The translations under genes were made by a program, and so were the position numbers. From contig JBIIJL010000046.1 in the NCBI GenBank assembly GCA_044233795.1, positions 1-17,379 of the forward strand: a DNA stretch of 17,379 nucleotides. Reading direction: 5' to 3'. The notes beneath the pieces were generated by a model. That model was not told where the DNA came from, made no database searches, and saw only the letters and a list, made by a program, of their open reading frames with translations. Below are positions 1 to 7,919 of this stretch, one piece after another; positions within the stretch are counted from its first letter, which is position 1, and the number at the start of each line of letters is the position of its first letter. This DNA comes from JBIIJL01 sp044233795. GTDB taxonomy: Bacteria > Pseudomonadota > Gammaproteobacteria > Legionellales > Legionellaceae.

Positions 1-1195
1 ACATCATCGAAGCATCATTGACTACTTTAACAAGCCACGGCGCCATAGAGGGTGCAGCCCATCCTTTTGCACCATCACGAAGTGTTAAAGTGACCCGAGC
101 ATTATAAGGAGGGCGCTCCATTAATGATTTACTAAGCGCCGCGCCTGCGGCTTCTGGGCAGACGGTTGGGGGAAGTCGCATTGATACCTTTAGCACGGTT
201 TTTGGACGCATCACATTTCCAGCATCAGGAATCGAAGGTAACCCATTAGCCCCTGTGATGGTCATTTGTGGGCGCCAAGTGCGGTTTAAAACCAATTGCT
301 GCAAATCATGATCTACAGGTAACACACCCGGATGAAACGGAAAACTTGCATAGATTTCCTGCCCTAGAATGACCGCATTTTGCGCAGCTTCAATCATACG
401 CTCTTCAGGAATTTCACAGTGAAGCTCACGAAGTTTAATCTCTCCGGTCATCCCATCTTCGACACGTTCAAGCAACTCGCGTATTACACGAAAACTATCT
501 GCAACAATACCACTCGCATCACCTGAGTGAACGCCCTCTTGCAGAAGTTCTACAGATAACTCACCCACCAGATTACCGCGCAACGACGTCGTAACCCAAA
601 GCTGATCGTAATTTCCCGCACCTGAGTCTAAGCACACAACAAGCGACGGTTCACCAATCCTCTCTTTCAATACCTCGATATAGTAAGGCAAATCATTACT
701 ACCACTTTCCTCTGATGCTTCAATCAAGACCACACAGCGCCCATGAGCTAAGCCTTGCGATTGCAACGCTCGTATTGCTGTCAATGAGGCATATACTGCG
801 TAGCCATCATCAGCCCCACCACGTCCATAGAGCTTTCCATCACGTATAACAGGCTTCCATGGGTCAAGCTCTTCCTCCCAGCCAGTCATTTCGGGCTGTT
901 TATCCAAATGCCCATAAAGCAGTACCGTGTCATCTGTATGACCTGGGATTTCAATATATAAGAGTGGTGTTCTACCTTTCAAACGAATAATTTCGAGCAT
1001 CATCCCAGGTAGCGCATGCGCTTGACACCATTGCGAAATATGCTGCACGGCTTGCTCCATATAGCCATGCTCTACCCACTTTGGGTCAAAAGTTGGAGAT
1101 TTATTTGGAATTTTGATGTACTCACATAAGCTAGGCAGGATATCTTCCTGCCACTCTTTTTCAATGAACGCGTGAAGTACTTGCGGATTCAGCAT
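1..1195 (-). CDS. M20 family zinc metallopeptidase (dipeptidase/ArgE-DapE type), 3' end cut by window edge
   Basis: About 398 residues are visible and the C-terminus lies beyond base 1. The M20 di-zinc site is easy to follow. His96 and Asp98 sit in YGHLDKQPE, the bridging Asp129 is in YGRGGADDGY, Glu162-Glu163 (general base plus metal ligand) are in EASEESGS, and Asp190 is in CLDSGAG. A dimerisation 'lid' domain should follow from about residue 200; HSGDASG near its start fits the His-containing loop of this family. The family hydrolyses dipeptides or deacylates N-acyl amino acids in the cytosol; the exact substrate cannot be read from sequence. The ATG at 1195 lies inside the 3' end of the murG gene (35-base overlap) and has an AAGGAG at 1203-1208 with a 7-base spacer, so the start is well supported. 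It is the most distal visible gene of the ppsA-led operon. Family assignment is firm; dipeptidase is the likeliest role, as an inference. Confidence 0.9.
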   Translation of the reverse strand, partial: MLNPQVLHAFIEKEWQEDILPSLCEYIKIPNKSPTFDPKWVEHGYMEQAVQHISQWCQAHALPGMMLEIIRLKGRTPLLYIEIPGHTDDTVLLYGHLDKQPEMTGWEEELDPWKPVIRDGKLYGRGGADDGYAVYASLTAIRALQSQGLAHGRCVVLIEASEESGSNDLPYYIEVLKERIGEPSLVVCLDSGAGNYDQLWVTTSLRGNLVGELSVELLQEGVHSGDASGIVADSFRVIRELLERVEDGMTGEIKLRELHCEIPEERMIEAAQNAVILGQEIYASFPFHPGVLPVDHDLQQLVLNRTWRPQMTITGANGLPSIPDAGNVMRPKTVLKVSMRLPPTVCPEAAGAALSKSLMERPPYNARVTLTLRDGAKGWAAPSMAPWLVKVVNDASMM

Positions 1196-2261
1196 GAGCT
1201 TGCTCCTTGATAACGTCAATGACCTTGGCTGTAGAAGATGTGATCTCTAAAGCCTGAATTTTATGTTTGATATCGTCTAGATGAAAAAATACATGGTCGA
1301 TAGCTTGAACAAGACGTGTTGCTGAAAGCTCACTTTCATTAAGCACCACACTAATACCCATTTTTTCAAAATAACAGGCATTTTGAACCTGATCACCTCG
1401 ACTCACCGCTAATGGTAAAGGTATCAACACATGGGGTTTAGCCAATGCCAATATTTCATACAATGAATTTGCTCCAGCGCGTGAGACCACAAGAGAGCTT
1501 ACCGCAAACAAGTGTGCTAATTCCTCATTGGCATATTCAAACTGGCAAAAGCCCTCGGTGTTTTGCAATGCGGGATCAATTTTACCTTTCCCACATAAAT
1601 GAATCACTTGAAATGTCTTAAGCAACTTGGGCAATGCTTGACGCAAAGATCGATTGATAGTCTGTGCGCCAAGACTACCCCCAATAAATAATATACAAGG
1701 TTTTACATCACTAAATCCGCACAACGCTAAGCCTTGCTCCTTGCGGCCCAAAAAAAGCGCTTTACGAATCGGAGTGCCTGTTAGCACCACTTTATTTGTT
1801 GCTTTAAAGTGATCTTGCGCACCTCTAAAAGTAACACAAATTTTATTCACAAAAGGGAAGCTCAAGCGATTAGCAAGTCCTGGACTCATATCTGATTCAT
1901 GCGCTACGATTGGGATTTTATTTAACCACGCTCCTATGACAACAGGAAAGGCAACAAAACCTCCCTTAGAAAAAACAACCTGGGGCTTAAGTTCCCTGAG
2001 TATCCAATAAGCTTGCCACATACCGATAAGCGTATTGAATGGGTCGATAAAATTCTTCCAACTGAAATAACGCCGCAGCTTGCCGCTTTTAATCGGATGA
2101 TACGGAATACTTATCTCACGGAGCATAGCATTCTCAACTCCTTTTGCAGAGCCAATATAATCAACCTCCCAGCCTTCTTTTAACAGTTCATCAATAAGTG
2201 CTAGATTTGGAGTGACATGTCCCGCACTACCGCCACCAGTAAATACAATTCGAAACGTCAT
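1161..2261 (-). CDS. murG: MurG-type UDP-GlcNAc:lipid I N-acetylglucosaminyltransferase, Firmicutes-like form
   Basis: A 366-residue GT28 glycosyltransferase with the MurG fold. Members add GlcNAc to undecaprenyl-PP-MurNAc-pentapeptide (lipid I) at the inner face of the cytoplasmic membrane, giving lipid II. The first glycine-rich loop is GGGSAGH (residues 9-15), the second is GGSLGAQ, and the UDP-GlcNAc-binding segment SRAGANSLYEIL contains Glu269. Local blocks such as SGKLRRYFSW, FSKGGFV, HESDMSPGLANR, QVIHLCGKGK and SRGDQVQNA resemble, from memory, the Staphylococcus aureus / second B. cereus-type MurG far more than the E. coli enzyme. The gene is not among mur/fts genes. It overlaps nadC by 4 bases upstream (ATGA) and the M20 peptidase start downstream. 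It may be a second, transferred MurG paralogue rather than the housekeeping copy. Function as a UDP-GlcNAc transferase is likely; lipid I as acceptor is inferred from the family. Confidence 0.9.
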   Translation of the reverse strand: MTFRIVFTGGGSAGHVTPNLALIDELLKEGWEVDYIGSAKGVENAMLREISIPYHPIKSGKLRRYFSWKNFIDPFNTLIGMWQAYWILRELKPQVVFSKGGFVAFPVVIGAWLNKIPIVAHESDMSPGLANRLSFPFVNKICVTFRGAQDHFKATNKVVLTGTPIRKALFLGRKEQGLALCGFSDVKPCILFIGGSLGAQTINRSLRQALPKLLKTFQVIHLCGKGKIDPALQNTEGFCQFEYANEELAHLFAVSSLVVSRAGANSLYEILALAKPHVLIPLPLAVSRGDQVQNACYFEKMGISVVLNESELSATRLVQAIDHVFFHLDDIKHKIQALEITSSTAKVIDVIKEQAHAESASTSRVH

Positions 2262-3112
2262 TGCACATCCTTAACAAGCAGACTTAAATCAATTGCTTGA
2301 ATTGATTTGGTCAGTGCCCCAATAGAGATAAAATCAACACCCGTGCTTGCCACAGCTTTTATATTTGAGAGATCAATACCACCTGAAGCTTCAAGCTTAA
2401 CTCCATGAGCTTGATTCATTCTTACTGCTTTTTGCAAAAGTTCAATACTAAAATTATCAAGTAAAATTCTATCAGGCTTTGCAATGAGTGCTTGGGTAAG
2501 CTCTTCAAGCGTTTGAACTTCAACTTCAACCAGAGGATTATCAGCCATGACTTGTGATTTTTGCCGAGCGTTGAGGATTGCCAGTTGAATTGATCCTTGC
2601 GCCTTGATATGGTTTTCTTTGATTAAAAAGGCATCATACAAACCAAAGCGATGGTTCATTGCCCCGGCACACGATACAGCATATTTTTGCGCCCATCTTA
2701 AACCAGGAATTGTCTTTCGAGTATCAAGTAAAACTGTTGAATATTCCCTAATTTCCTCTACATAGCGATAGGTTGTCGTCGCAGTTCCTGAGAGTGTTTG
2801 TAGAAAATTCAATGCGCTACGCTCAGCGGTCATGATGGTCAAAGCAGGTCCATGCATACGGCAAAGTATGGTAGGCTCTGGGAGCCACGCGGCTTCTTTG
2901 ACCAACCAATCTAATTTAATTCGACCATCAACTGCTCTAAATGTTTCATTTACCCAAGGAATCCCACACACTAACATTGGTTCGCGTGTAATAATTTCGG
3001 CAATGACTTCGCAATTTGGATCAAGAAGACTTGCAGTAATATCTCCGGTCCCAATATCTTCCTCAAGCGCCCGTGCAACATCACTTTTTAACTCTAATTC
3101 ATTAAGTCGCAT
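2258..3112 (-). CDS. nadC: Nicotinate-nucleotide pyrophosphorylase (quinolinate phosphoribosyltransferase)
   Basis: Converts quinolinate and PRPP to nicotinate mononucleotide, CO2 and PPi, the third step of de novo NAD synthesis, in the cytosol. At 284 residues it has the usual family length. The N-terminal part carries EEDIGTGDIT (about residues 17-26). The TIM-barrel part carries DTRKTIPGLR (Asp130, Arg132, Lys133), NHR (153-155), LIKENHI, LLDNF and LEASGGI, all standard for quinolinate phosphoribosyltransferase. One oddity: the usual GGG before NHR (as in E. coli CGGGANHR) reads AGA here (149-151). The ATG at 3112 lies within the 3' end of the antiporter gene (11-base overlap), and its stop overlaps the murG start by 4 bases, so translation is probably coupled. 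Its pathway partners nadB and nadA lie about 6 kb away on the opposite strand. Confidence 0.96.
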   Translation of the reverse strand: MRLNELELKSDVARALEEDIGTGDITASLLDPNCEVIAEIITREPMLVCGIPWVNETFRAVDGRIKLDWLVKEAAWLPEPTILCRMHGPALTIMTAERSALNFLQTLSGTATTTYRYVEEIREYSTVLLDTRKTIPGLRWAQKYAVSCAGAMNHRFGLYDAFLIKENHIKAQGSIQLAILNARQKSQVMADNPLVEVEVQTLEELTQALIAKPDRILLDNFSIELLQKAVRMNQAHGVKLEASGGIDLSNIKAVASTGVDFISIGALTKSIQAIDLSLLVKDVQ

Positions 3113-4454
3113 GACGTTTAGCCCTTATTTTAAGCCATATTGGTGCAATCATCGTGGTTAGAACAACCATAAGAACAATAGCAAAAAACAAATGGTCACT
3201 CATTACTCCAAGCGTTTTGCCAATGGATGCAAACACGAGCCCGACTTCTCCACGAGGCAACATGCCAATACCAACGAATAGCTTATCTTCCGAAGCAGTC
3301 GCACCAATTCCTGCTATTAATTTGCCTAACACCGCGGCAATAATTAGACCCAGCGCTATCATCAGCACATTTAAATCGAGAAAAGCTTCAATCTTGACTT
3401 GGATACCAATGAGCATAAAAAATAATGGTGCGAGCAGTGCTTCAAAGGGAGCGATCAATTCTTTGATTTTTAGATGATGTTTAGAATCTTGTTGCTCAAA
3501 AAAACCGTCATGAATCAAGATCCCCGCCGCAAAAGCGCCTATAATCGTTGCTAAGTGCAACAATGCTGCAAACCACGATAACCCCATCACAAAAATAAAC
3601 GCTATGGTCAATTTTGCTTCCCACGGAGACATAAATGAAAAAATCCGCACAGCTTTTCTGATTAACCACGGCCCCAACATCAACGATGACACAAAAAAGA
3701 ACAGTGCTAGGACAATCATTTGGCATACAGCTGTCAACTGCACCTCACCATTTAGAATTAAACTTGTAACAATCGCAAGAATTACAAGCCCTAAAATGTC
3801 ATCAATCATCGCCGCCCCAAGAATTGTTCTTGCTTCACGAGTCTTTAGAAGTTTCATTTCCTTAAGTACGCGGGCAGTGATTCCAATACTGGTGGCGCAA
3901 AGTGTTGCCGCTACAAACAAATGGGCGTTAAACGAGGCACTGGGCATCAAGAAATAGGTTGCCACAAGGCCAAATATGATGGGCATCACAATACCAAGCA
4001 CGGCAACCTGCAATGAGTCACGACCTGTAGATTTAAGCTCAGCCAATGAACTTTCAAGACCCACCATAAACAAGAGAAAAATCACACCATAGCGAGAAAA
4101 TATATCAGCAACATATGCAATTTTGATAAGGTCAACCCCTTGAGCGCTGCTTAAAGCTTGGATCACTTCCTTAGCGTACAATGGGTTGTGTATAGAATTC
4201 ATGACCGCAGGATTAAGCGGAATTCCTGCTAACATATCGCGAATAACATTAAAAACAGATGGGCCTTCTCTAAGAATAACGGCCAAATCAAGACCGGAAA
4301 AGTAACAGACGTTACCCACGATAACGCCCATCAAAAGCTCACCTAACACAGCGGGTTGAGATAGGCGCATTGCACAAAAGCGACCGAAAACACCAAAAAT
4401 AAAAATAAGTGTTATCCACAATAACACTGAAGTGATTGGGTCATTATGGCTCAT
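3102..4454 (-). CDS. CPA2-family cation:proton antiporter (Kef/NapA-like), no TrkA-N domain
   Basis: A 450-residue, strongly hydrophobic inner-membrane protein with roughly 12-13 predicted membrane segments. Family hallmarks are AVLGELLMGVIVGN near the N-terminus, YGVIFLLFMVGLESSL, SIGITARVLKEM, and the ion-binding pair Asp218-Asp219 in AAMIDDILGL. Further on come GAFAAGILI, a PLFFMLIGI segment, and MLPRGEVGLVFASIG near the C-terminus. It ends directly after the membrane domain, so the cytosolic NAD-binding TrkA-N domain of KefB/KefC is absent; it is therefore more like a simple Na+/H+ or K+/H+ exchanger. The transported ion cannot be decided from sequence. The start overlaps the ppsA stop by 4 bases (ATGA), and its 3' end overlaps nadC by 11 bases. 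A role in pH or cation homeostasis is the family-level expectation. Confidence 0.9.
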   Translation of the reverse strand: MSHNDPITSVLLWITLIFIFGVFGRFCAMRLSQPAVLGELLMGVIVGNVCYFSGLDLAVILREGPSVFNVIRDMLAGIPLNPAVMNSIHNPLYAKEVIQALSSAQGVDLIKIAYVADIFSRYGVIFLLFMVGLESSLAELKSTGRDSLQVAVLGIVMPIIFGLVATYFLMPSASFNAHLFVAATLCATSIGITARVLKEMKLLKTREARTILGAAMIDDILGLVILAIVTSLILNGEVQLTAVCQMIVLALFFFVSSLMLGPWLIRKAVRIFSFMSPWEAKLTIAFIFVMGLSWFAALLHLATIIGAFAAGILIHDGFFEQQDSKHHLKIKELIAPFEALLAPLFFMLIGIQVKIEAFLDLNVLMIALGLIIAAVLGKLIAGIGATASEDKLFVGIGMLPRGEVGLVFASIGKTLGVMSDHLFFAIVLMVVLTTMIAPIWLKIRAKRHAT

Positions 4455-6832
4455 TTTTGATGCTGAGCCAGGAACAAACAGGTTTTTAAGACAGAATCAG
4501 GATTCAGTGACATGCTATCGATTCCTTCATGCATCAGCCATTCTGCAAAATCTGGGTGATCAGAGGGGCCTTGTCCACAAATTCCAACATATTTATTTTG
4601 CTTTTTACATGCAGTAATCGCCAAATGTAACAACACTTTAACCGCATCATCTCGTTCATCAAATTGTGATGCAACTAATCCTGAGTCTCTATCAAGGCCA
4701 AGGGTTAGTTGTGTTAGATCATTGGAGCCAATTGAAAATCCATCAAAAAATTTTAAAAAATCGTCCGCCAATAGTGCATTGGAAGGTAACTCACACATCA
4801 TAATAATGCGCAAATCATGCTTCCCTCGCTCTAAACCTTGAGCCTTAAGAACATCAATAACACGACTCGCCTCACCTACAGTTCTAACAAAAGGGATCAT
4901 CACTTCAACATTGGTCAATCCCATATCTTCACGGACTCGTCTAATCGCCTTACATTCCAGGGCGAAACAATCCGAAAATTCCGGCGCTACGTATCTTGCC
5001 GCACCTCTAAATCCTAACATTGGATTTTCTTCATGCGGTTCATAAAGCTCACCACCTGCAAGATTCGCATATTCGTTAGATTTAAAATCAGAAAGTCTTA
5101 CAATAACAGGTTTCGGATAGAAGGCAGCAGCAATGGTTGCTATCCCTTCTTTCAAACGTTCAATATAAAACTCAACAGGTGACGAATAAGCGTCCGTTTT
5201 TTCTTCTATTAGTTGCTTTAATTGCGGATCTTCCAACTGTTCATATTGCAGCAGTGCTTTGGGATGAATCCCTATTGTATTAGAAATTAAAAATTCTATT
5301 CGCGCCAACCCCACACCGGAATTGGGAATCGATTGAAAGGCAAATGCACGCTCAGGATTGCCAACATTTAGCATCACACTCACTGGTAACTTGGGCATGG
5401 TTTCAACATCAAGTGTCACCTTTTCAAACGGCAAAAGACCCTGATACACAAAACCTGTATCACCTTCAGCACAACTGACCGTTACTTCATCTCCATCACC
5501 TATCTTCTTGGTTGCATCGCCACAACCAACCACAGCAGGAATTCCCAATTCACGAGCAATAATTGCCGCATGGCACGTCCGCCCACCTCGATTGGTAACA
5601 ATAGCGGACGCCCTTTTCATAACAGGCTCCCAATCTGGGTCGGTCATATCAGACACCAATACATCACCAGGATTGACGCGATGAATTTCTGTTATATCTT
5701 TGATTACTTTCACACACCCTTGCCCAATTCGCTGACCAATGCTTCGGCCTGAAACCAATACAGTACCGGAAGAATTAAGCGTATAACGCTCTAACACTTG
5801 TGAATTTGCACGGCTTTTTACTGTTTCAGGACGTGCTTGCAAAATATACAACTTGCCATCTTTGCCGTCCTTTGCCCATTCAATATCCATAGGCCTACGA
5901 TAATGCTCCTCAATGATTAGCGCATATCGAGCGAGCTGCTCTACTTCAGCAACAGAAAGCGAAAACTGATGCTGAGCTGTTAGTTCAACATCAACCGTTT
6001 CGACACCGCATAATGCTGAAGGATTAGTGCTGTATACCATTTTCAGCGCCTTACTACCAAGGTTTCGCCTAATGACTGCTGAATGACCATTTTTCAAACT
6101 TGTTTTATGTACATAAAATTCATCGGGGTTAACTGCTCCTTGCACCACCATTTCACCGAGTCCATAAGCTGCATTGATAAGGACAACCTCATCAAAACCT
6201 GATTCAGTGTCCATCGTAAACATCACACCGCTTACAGCAAGATCACTACGAATCATTTGCTGAATACCTGCAGACAGAGCAACTTGCTGGTGTTTAAATC
6301 CTTGATGAGCACGATAAGCAATCGCCCGATCATTAAACAATGATGCAAATACATGCTTGATAGCCTCAAGAACTGCATCAACACCTTTGACATTTAAAAA
6401 AGTTTCTTGTTGACCGGCAAAAGAGGCATCTGGCAAATCCTCAGCCGTTGCTGAAGAACGCACAGCAACACTAAAATCATCATGCCCTATCAGTTCTGAA
6501 AGCGCTTTATACGCACTACGAATATCTTCTTCAAATGCTATCGTAAATGGCGTATTGAGAACTAACTCACGACACGCTTTACCAGCGCGCGCTAATTCAT
6601 TGACATCCTCTGGATCAAGCGCATCTAGTAACGCATAGATTGTTTTATCACACTCATCTTGTGCTAAAAATTCACGAAATGATTCTGCTGTGGTCGCAAA
6701 ACCTTGGGGAACACTGACACCCGTGGACGATAAATAGCTAATCATCTCACCAAGGGAAGCATTTTTTCCCCCCACCGTATCGAGGAAGGCCATTCCCAAG
6801 TGATTGAATGACAGCGTATGTGTTATTGTCAT
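4451..6832 (-). CDS. ppsA: Phosphoenolpyruvate synthase (pyruvate, water dikinase)
   Basis: Makes phosphoenolpyruvate from pyruvate and ATP, releasing AMP and phosphate: the entry to gluconeogenesis when carbon comes from amino acids or other non-sugar sources. Its 793 residues match the E. coli enzyme in length. The N-terminal ATP-grasp domain starts with GGKNASLGEM and includes VAVRSSATAEDLPDASFAGQ. The swivelling phosphohistidine domain has GGRTCHAAIIARELGIPAVVG with the phospho-acceptor His421. The C-terminal PEP/pyruvate barrel ends with CGQGPSDHPDF containing the catalytic Cys752. A Shine-Dalgarno AAGGAG lies at 6844-6849, 11 bases before the ATG. It is first in a run of five overlapping genes and has its own promoter (6862-6889). 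No ppsR-type regulatory kinase/phosphorylase gene is next to it in this window. Confidence 0.98.
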   Translation of the reverse strand: MTITHTLSFNHLGMAFLDTVGGKNASLGEMISYLSSTGVSVPQGFATTAESFREFLAQDECDKTIYALLDALDPEDVNELARAGKACRELVLNTPFTIAFEEDIRSAYKALSELIGHDDFSVAVRSSATAEDLPDASFAGQQETFLNVKGVDAVLEAIKHVFASLFNDRAIAYRAHQGFKHQQVALSAGIQQMIRSDLAVSGVMFTMDTESGFDEVVLINAAYGLGEMVVQGAVNPDEFYVHKTSLKNGHSAVIRRNLGSKALKMVYSTNPSALCGVETVDVELTAQHQFSLSVAEVEQLARYALIIEEHYRRPMDIEWAKDGKDGKLYILQARPETVKSRANSQVLERYTLNSSGTVLVSGRSIGQRIGQGCVKVIKDITEIHRVNPGDVLVSDMTDPDWEPVMKRASAIVTNRGGRTCHAAIIARELGIPAVVGCGDATKKIGDGDEVTVSCAEGDTGFVYQGLLPFEKVTLDVETMPKLPVSVMLNVGNPERAFAFQSIPNSGVGLARIEFLISNTIGIHPKALLQYEQLEDPQLKQLIEEKTDAYSSPVEFYIERLKEGIATIAAAFYPKPVIVRLSDFKSNEYANLAGGELYEPHEENPMLGFRGAARYVAPEFSDCFALECKAIRRVREDMGLTNVEVMIPFVRTVGEASRVIDVLKAQGLERGKHDLRIIMMCELPSNALLADDFLKFFDGFSIGSNDLTQLTLGLDRDSGLVASQFDERDDAVKVLLHLAITACKKQNKYVGICGQGPSDHPDFAEWLMHEGIDSMSLNPDSVLKTCLFLAQHQK

Positions 6833-6861
6833 GTTTACCCCAGCTCCTTGTAGAGACCGTC

Positions 6862-6889
6862 ATTCTACTTAAATCACCACCTATTTCAA
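6862..6889 (-). promoter_or_regulatory. Sigma-70-type promoter of the ppsA operon
   Basis: Read on the minus strand, TTGAAA (6884-6889) and TAGAAT (6862-6867) are separated by 16 bases; each hexamer matches the consensus at 5 of 6 positions. Transcription would begin near 6855, leaving a leader of about 23 bases that contains the AAGGAG before ppsA. This makes ppsA the first gene of its own unit rather than only a read-through product of the upstream 265-residue gene. Predicted from sequence only. Confidence 0.65.
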
Positions 6890-6898
6890 CTGGTATGG

Positions 6899-6917
6899 AG
6901 CGTCGTTTAACAACGCT
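6899..6917 (-). other. Hairpin directly after the stop of the 265-residue gene
   Basis: A 19-base inverted repeat (minus strand AGCGTTGTTAAACGACGCT) can form an 8-bp stem, including one G-U pair, with a 3-base loop. It begins at the last base of the stop codon at 6917-6919. No T-tract follows on either strand, so it is not a standard intrinsic terminator. It may stabilise the 3' end or attenuate read-through into ppsA. Confidence 0.35.
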
Positions 6918-7714
6918 TACAAAGAAACACGACTCTCAGTTGAAGGTGTAGCAACCTCTTCCTTTGCTAAAACCTCATTTTCAAACAAAGCATCACGAAT
7001 CAAAAAAATCAGCCCAAAATTATCTTTCGGTATCTCAAGACAATTTAAGGTTGCAGCGATGATCTCATCGAGGTGCAAATAAGACTCTTGAATAGGAGCA
7101 CCTAAACCCATCTCAAAGATTTTAAACATAGGTAATAACAGATTCTTCATGCCCAGCAGGGGGCGTGACATAAGTAGCGATTGGAATATTTGGAGTTTTG
7201 GCTTAAGTACTAAGGGATCTACCAAGTGTTCATAGGTGTCCTCCTGTAGTAACCCAATTATTTTCTGAACCATCAAATACAACGACAACATCGGTTGTTG
7301 CTGGCGTTCAAGTTGCATAATTTTCACATCTAGCGCCACCAACGCTTCGTCTAATTTTGTCAGATCAAAATAGCTTCTGGTTAACCACCCACTTTTTTGG
7401 CCCTTTAACGCAACAACTGCTCGCAGTTCCACTGCTACAGTATTGTGCAGTTTTCTTAGATTAAAATTCTCCATTAAATCAAGAAAATTGTCCGAAACTA
7501 TTTTTTCCGTAGTATAAATGTTCTCATAAAAAACACGGATATAAAGCCCAACCCATCCGGCTAGAGAGATATCCCCCATGATAATTTTGACACGTGCCCA
7601 AGAAGTTGCTCGCTCGCTTTCTGATCTAGTCCCCAAATACGCTTTAAAGCACAACAATGCCTCACTCATTGCTTCAAGCCCATGATCTATATTTTCATTT
7701 ACTTTCAACCTCAT
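6917..7714 (-). CDS. Uncharacterised 265-residue helical protein
   Basis: I do not recognise a family. The product appears mostly alpha-helical and soluble, with no signal peptide, no convincing membrane helix, no P-loop and no helix-turn-helix that I can see. Leu/Ile/Val-rich amphipathic stretches dominate, for example around LDEALVALDVKIMQLERQQQ, which could be a short coiled coil. The last 20 residues differ: a Glu-Glu pair at positions -13/-14 followed by a Ser/Thr-rich tail ending in RVSL, a composition seen in Dot/Icm substrates. The start is taken as the ATG at 7714, not the GTG at 7717, because the G7 run at 7720-7726 lies 5 bases from the ATG but only 2 from the GTG. It is co-oriented with ppsA, 84 bases upstream of it, and divergent from purB. 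The open reading frame is long and has a plausible ribosome-binding site, so it is probably real; its role is unknown. Confidence 0.75.
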   Translation of the reverse strand: MRLKVNENIDHGLEAMSEALLCFKAYLGTRSESERATSWARVKIIMGDISLAGWVGLYIRVFYENIYTTEKIVSDNFLDLMENFNLRKLHNTVAVELRAVVALKGQKSGWLTRSYFDLTKLDEALVALDVKIMQLERQQQPMLSLYLMVQKIIGLLQEDTYEHLVDPLVLKPKLQIFQSLLMSRPLLGMKNLLLPMFKIFEMGLGAPIQESYLHLDEIIAATLNCLEIPKDNFGLIFLIRDALFENEVLAKEEVATPSTESRVSL

Positions 7715-7815
7715 CACATCCCCCCCGATGATTTGAACCTCTTCATTATCTCTCTTCCCTAGAAAACAGTCCTACATCGTTATATATTATTCAAGAAGTC
7801 ATTAATTTACTCATG

Positions 7816-7828
7816 AAATTGTCAATTT
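7816..7828. repeat. Small palindrome in the divergent control region
   Basis: AAATTGTCAATTT is a perfect 6+6 palindrome around one central base, in the 205-base region between the 265-residue gene and purB. Its lower strand contains a consensus TTGACA, though I found no good -10 at the right distance. It could be an operator acting on one or both divergent promoters, or chance in AT-rich DNA. Confidence 0.25.
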
Positions 7829-7861
7829 TCAATCTGCTGAAGGGTTTAATTGCCGATTTTA

Positions 7862-7890
7862 TTCACAATAGTCGCACTATCTAATATCAT
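7862..7890 (+). promoter_or_regulatory. Sigma-70-type promoter of purB-nadB-nadA
   Basis: TTCACA (7862-7867) and TATCAT (7885-7890) are 17 bases apart and each matches the consensus at 5 of 6 positions. The predicted start point near 7897 gives a leader of about 23 bases before the purB ATG at 7920. No strong Shine-Dalgarno sequence is visible in that leader. I see no purine-repressor palindrome. Confidence 0.6.
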
Positions 7891-7919
7891 ATATCCTTTA
7901 CTTTGCTGGCGAACCGCTC

